Below the pieces are notes generated by a model. The model worked only from the letters and a program-made list of their open reading frames with translations, was not told the DNA's origin and ran no database searches. From the NCBI GenBank assembly GCA_947565485.1, contig CANOGG010000085.1, forward strand, positions 1 through 5,988: DNA of 5,988 nucleotides, written 5' to 3'. Position 1 is the stretch's first letter, and every line of letters begins with the position of its first letter. The DNA is from an uncultured Mycoplasma sp. (GTDB lineage: Bacteria > Bacillota_I > Bacilli_A > RF39 > UBA660). Both the position numbers and the translations under genes were made by a program. Below, one piece after another: positions 4,710 through 5,988 of this stretch.

Positions 4710-5435
4710 TTATCTTGCAAGTTCATAGAAAATAATACTGGCTGCAATACTAGCATTAAGACTTTCACAATTATTATTTAAAGGTATGTTTATAAGGCTA
4801 TTGCAAAGATTTTCAAACTCTGGGTTCATGCCTCGACCTTCATTACCAATTATTATACCAGTTTTTGGAGGAAATGAAAGGCTTTTTAGAGAAGTTCCAA
4901 GAGATACATGAGTACCATAGATGGTGTAGCCTTGGTTTTTTAGGTCGGGGATTATTTCTTTTAAGTCCTTTTTAATAAAATTCAAGTGGAAAAGCATTCC
5001 CTCAGTAGAACGAATAACTTTTTCGTTGTATAAGTCGACAGTATCGGGACTCATGATGATAGTGGTTATATTAAAAGCGACGGCACTACGGATGATGGTT
5101 CCTAAATTGCCAGGGTCTTGAATATTATCTAATAAACAGATATTACCAGTAATAAGGGAGGGATGAAGTTTTTTAACAACGGCGATAACAGGGCTAAAAC
5201 TTACTTGGCTAGATAATTTTTTTAGAATAGCCGGAGTTACTTCATAAAAAGGGATTTTAGGCTGGCGATAGGTGGTATCAAGGGCGATTATTTCTAAAAC
5301 AAGGTTCTTTTTTAGGGCTTCCTGCAAAAGATGGTCGCCTTCAATTAGGAAACTATTAGTTAAATCACGATATTTTTTATCTTTTAATTTAGTCCAACTT
5401 TGGACTTTAGGATTATTTAGAGAGGTTATCTTCAT
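4710..5435 (-). CDS. SpoU/TrmH-family RNA 2'-O-methyltransferase
   Basis: The protein (241 residues) probably transfers a methyl group from S-adenosylmethionine to a ribose 2'-OH in rRNA or tRNA. The target cannot be told from sequence. Residues 1-80 form an N-terminal substrate-binding domain (S-L-N-N-P-K start, FLIEGDHLLQEAL at 29-41). Residues 95-241 are the knotted SPOUT domain with the three SpoU motifs: motif 1 DPGNLGTIIRSA (107-118) with Asn110 and Arg116, motif 2 IIIGNEGRGM (194-203), and motif 3 IPLNNNCESLNASIA (217-231). It resembles Bacillus YsgA-type and RlmB-like proteins. The start overlaps the stop of the metallopeptidase gene by one base (TAATG). AAAGGAG lies 11 nt upstream of the ATG. 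Confidence 0.92.
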   Translation of the reverse strand: MKITSLNNPKVQSWTKLKDKKYRDLTNSFLIEGDHLLQEALKKNLVLEIIALDTTYRQPKIPFYEVTPAILKKLSSQVSFSPVIAVVKKLHPSLITGNICLLDNIQDPGNLGTIIRSAVAFNITTIIMSPDTVDLYNEKVIRSTEGMLFHLNFIKKDLKEIIPDLKNQGYTIYGTHVSLGTSLKSLSFPPKTGIIIGNEGRGMNPEFENLCNSLINIPLNNNCESLNASIAASIIFYELAR

Positions 5436-5988
5436 TAGGTTCTGAGCTCCTTTCTAGCTTCTTTATACTCGGGGTAGTATTTAGCTACCAAAGACCAAAA
5501 TTCTGGGCCATGATTATTATGATAAAAATGGCACATTTCATGGATGATTACATATCTTAACATATCAAGGCGATATTTTATCAGTTCCGAATTTAGAGTA
5601 ACAGTCATACTTTTATAATTACAAACGCCCCATCTTGTTTTCATTTGGCGAATTTTCAAGGTAAAATCAGGGGTTTTAATGACTTTTTTTAAATTATTTA
5701 CTTCTCTATTAAATATTTCAAAAGTTTTGGTTTTAAGGAATTTATCTAAAAAAGATAGGCTTGGAGTATAGAGTTTACCATCTTGGAAAGCAATTTCGCT
5801 TAAGTTTTCATTAATTATAAGATTATATTTAGCACCTAAGTACCAGAATTCTTTGCTCTTTGTTTGTTTAACAGTGACTTTATTTAGCATATTAGTTAAA
5901 GATTTTTCGTTTTCGGCGATTAATTTAGTGATTTCTTTAGTGCTTATATATTTATTAGCAGTGACGTTAAGGTTTAAATTCTCATCAA
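5435..5988 (-). CDS. YgjP-like (M48-type) zinc metallopeptidase, 5' end outside window
   Basis: The frame ends at TAA (5437-5435) and stays open to the right edge, giving 183 visible residues. An ATG at 5890 is internal. The 32 residues before it (N-L-N-V-T-A-N-K-Y-I-S, then helix EITKLIAENEKSL) continue the expected N-terminal fold of YgjP-like proteins, so the true start lies beyond 5988. The zinc site is clear: HEMCH (149-153 of the visible part), then N-N-H-G-P-E-F-W with the third His at 159. Before it is R-W-G-V-C-N-Y, which matches the family's conserved R-W-G-S-C-like motif. These are soluble proteins of poorly known function, related to SprT/WSS1-type proteases. The gene heads the visible part of an operon of RNA-modification genes; its promoter is not visible. 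Confidence 0.9.
   Translation of the reverse strand, partial: DENLNLNVTANKYISTKEITKLIAENEKSLTNMLNKVTVKQTKSKEFWYLGAKYNLIINENLSEIAFQDGKLYTPSLSFLDKFLKTKTFEIFNREVNNLKKVIKTPDFTLKIRQMKTRWGVCNYKSMTVTLNSELIKYRLDMLRYVIIHEMCHFYHNNHGPEFWSLVAKYYPEYKEARKELRT

Noticed and set aside
1..5988. CRISPR array or long tandem repeats
   Set aside because: No regularly spaced repeats of 20 bp or more were seen. The only repeats are the short ones listed.

Overview
The window joins a mobile element to a host chromosome. It comes from a low-GC, Bacillota-type bacterium. A/T-rich codons dominate, AGGAG-type ribosome sites precede most genes, and TGG is the tryptophan codon while TGA is a stop (it ends the repressor, trmD and rimM). 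That argues against a Mycoplasma-type code but fits uncultured, Mollicutes-like gut Bacilli or Erysipelotrichia-like lineages. The lineage is an inference from composition and protein style only.

Positions 1 to about 2940 look like the right end of an integrated prophage or small integrative element, with all protein genes on the + strand. In order they are: the C-terminal part of a LexA/S24-type repressor; a PemK/MazF-family protein whose start overlaps the repressor stop; a short intergenic unit with a near-consensus promoter, two sequence-related hairpins and an intrinsic terminator (a probable small structured RNA); a small lipoprotein; a 143-bp hairpin-rich region with a probable minus-strand antisense RNA; and a tyrosine integrase. 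Just past the integrase are a 12-bp tandem repeat and the 3' end of a tRNA-Arg(TCT) gene, which is the likely attachment site. The layout repressor - accessory genes - integrase - att is that of a lysogeny module. The PemK-like protein, the lipoprotein and the two small RNAs are its maintenance, defence or lysogenic-conversion cargo.

Positions 2938 to 5988 are chromosomal, with everything on the minus strand: tRNA-Arg with its own promoter and terminator, and a compact, partly overlapping operon. In transcription order the operon is a YgjP-like zinc metallopeptidase (5' end beyond the window), a SpoU/TrmH-family RNA methyltransferase, rimM, trmD and an unrecognised 154-residue protein. The theme is RNA modification and ribosome assembly. 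The usual rpsP and rplS partners of rimM-trmD are not seen beside them.

The most promising undescribed material is the pair of small RNA units on the element: the tandem-hairpin RNA at about 962-1050 next to the PemK-like gene, and the antisense-type unit at about 1622-1750, which resembles a type I toxin-antitoxin 3' region but is attached to a lipoprotein gene.
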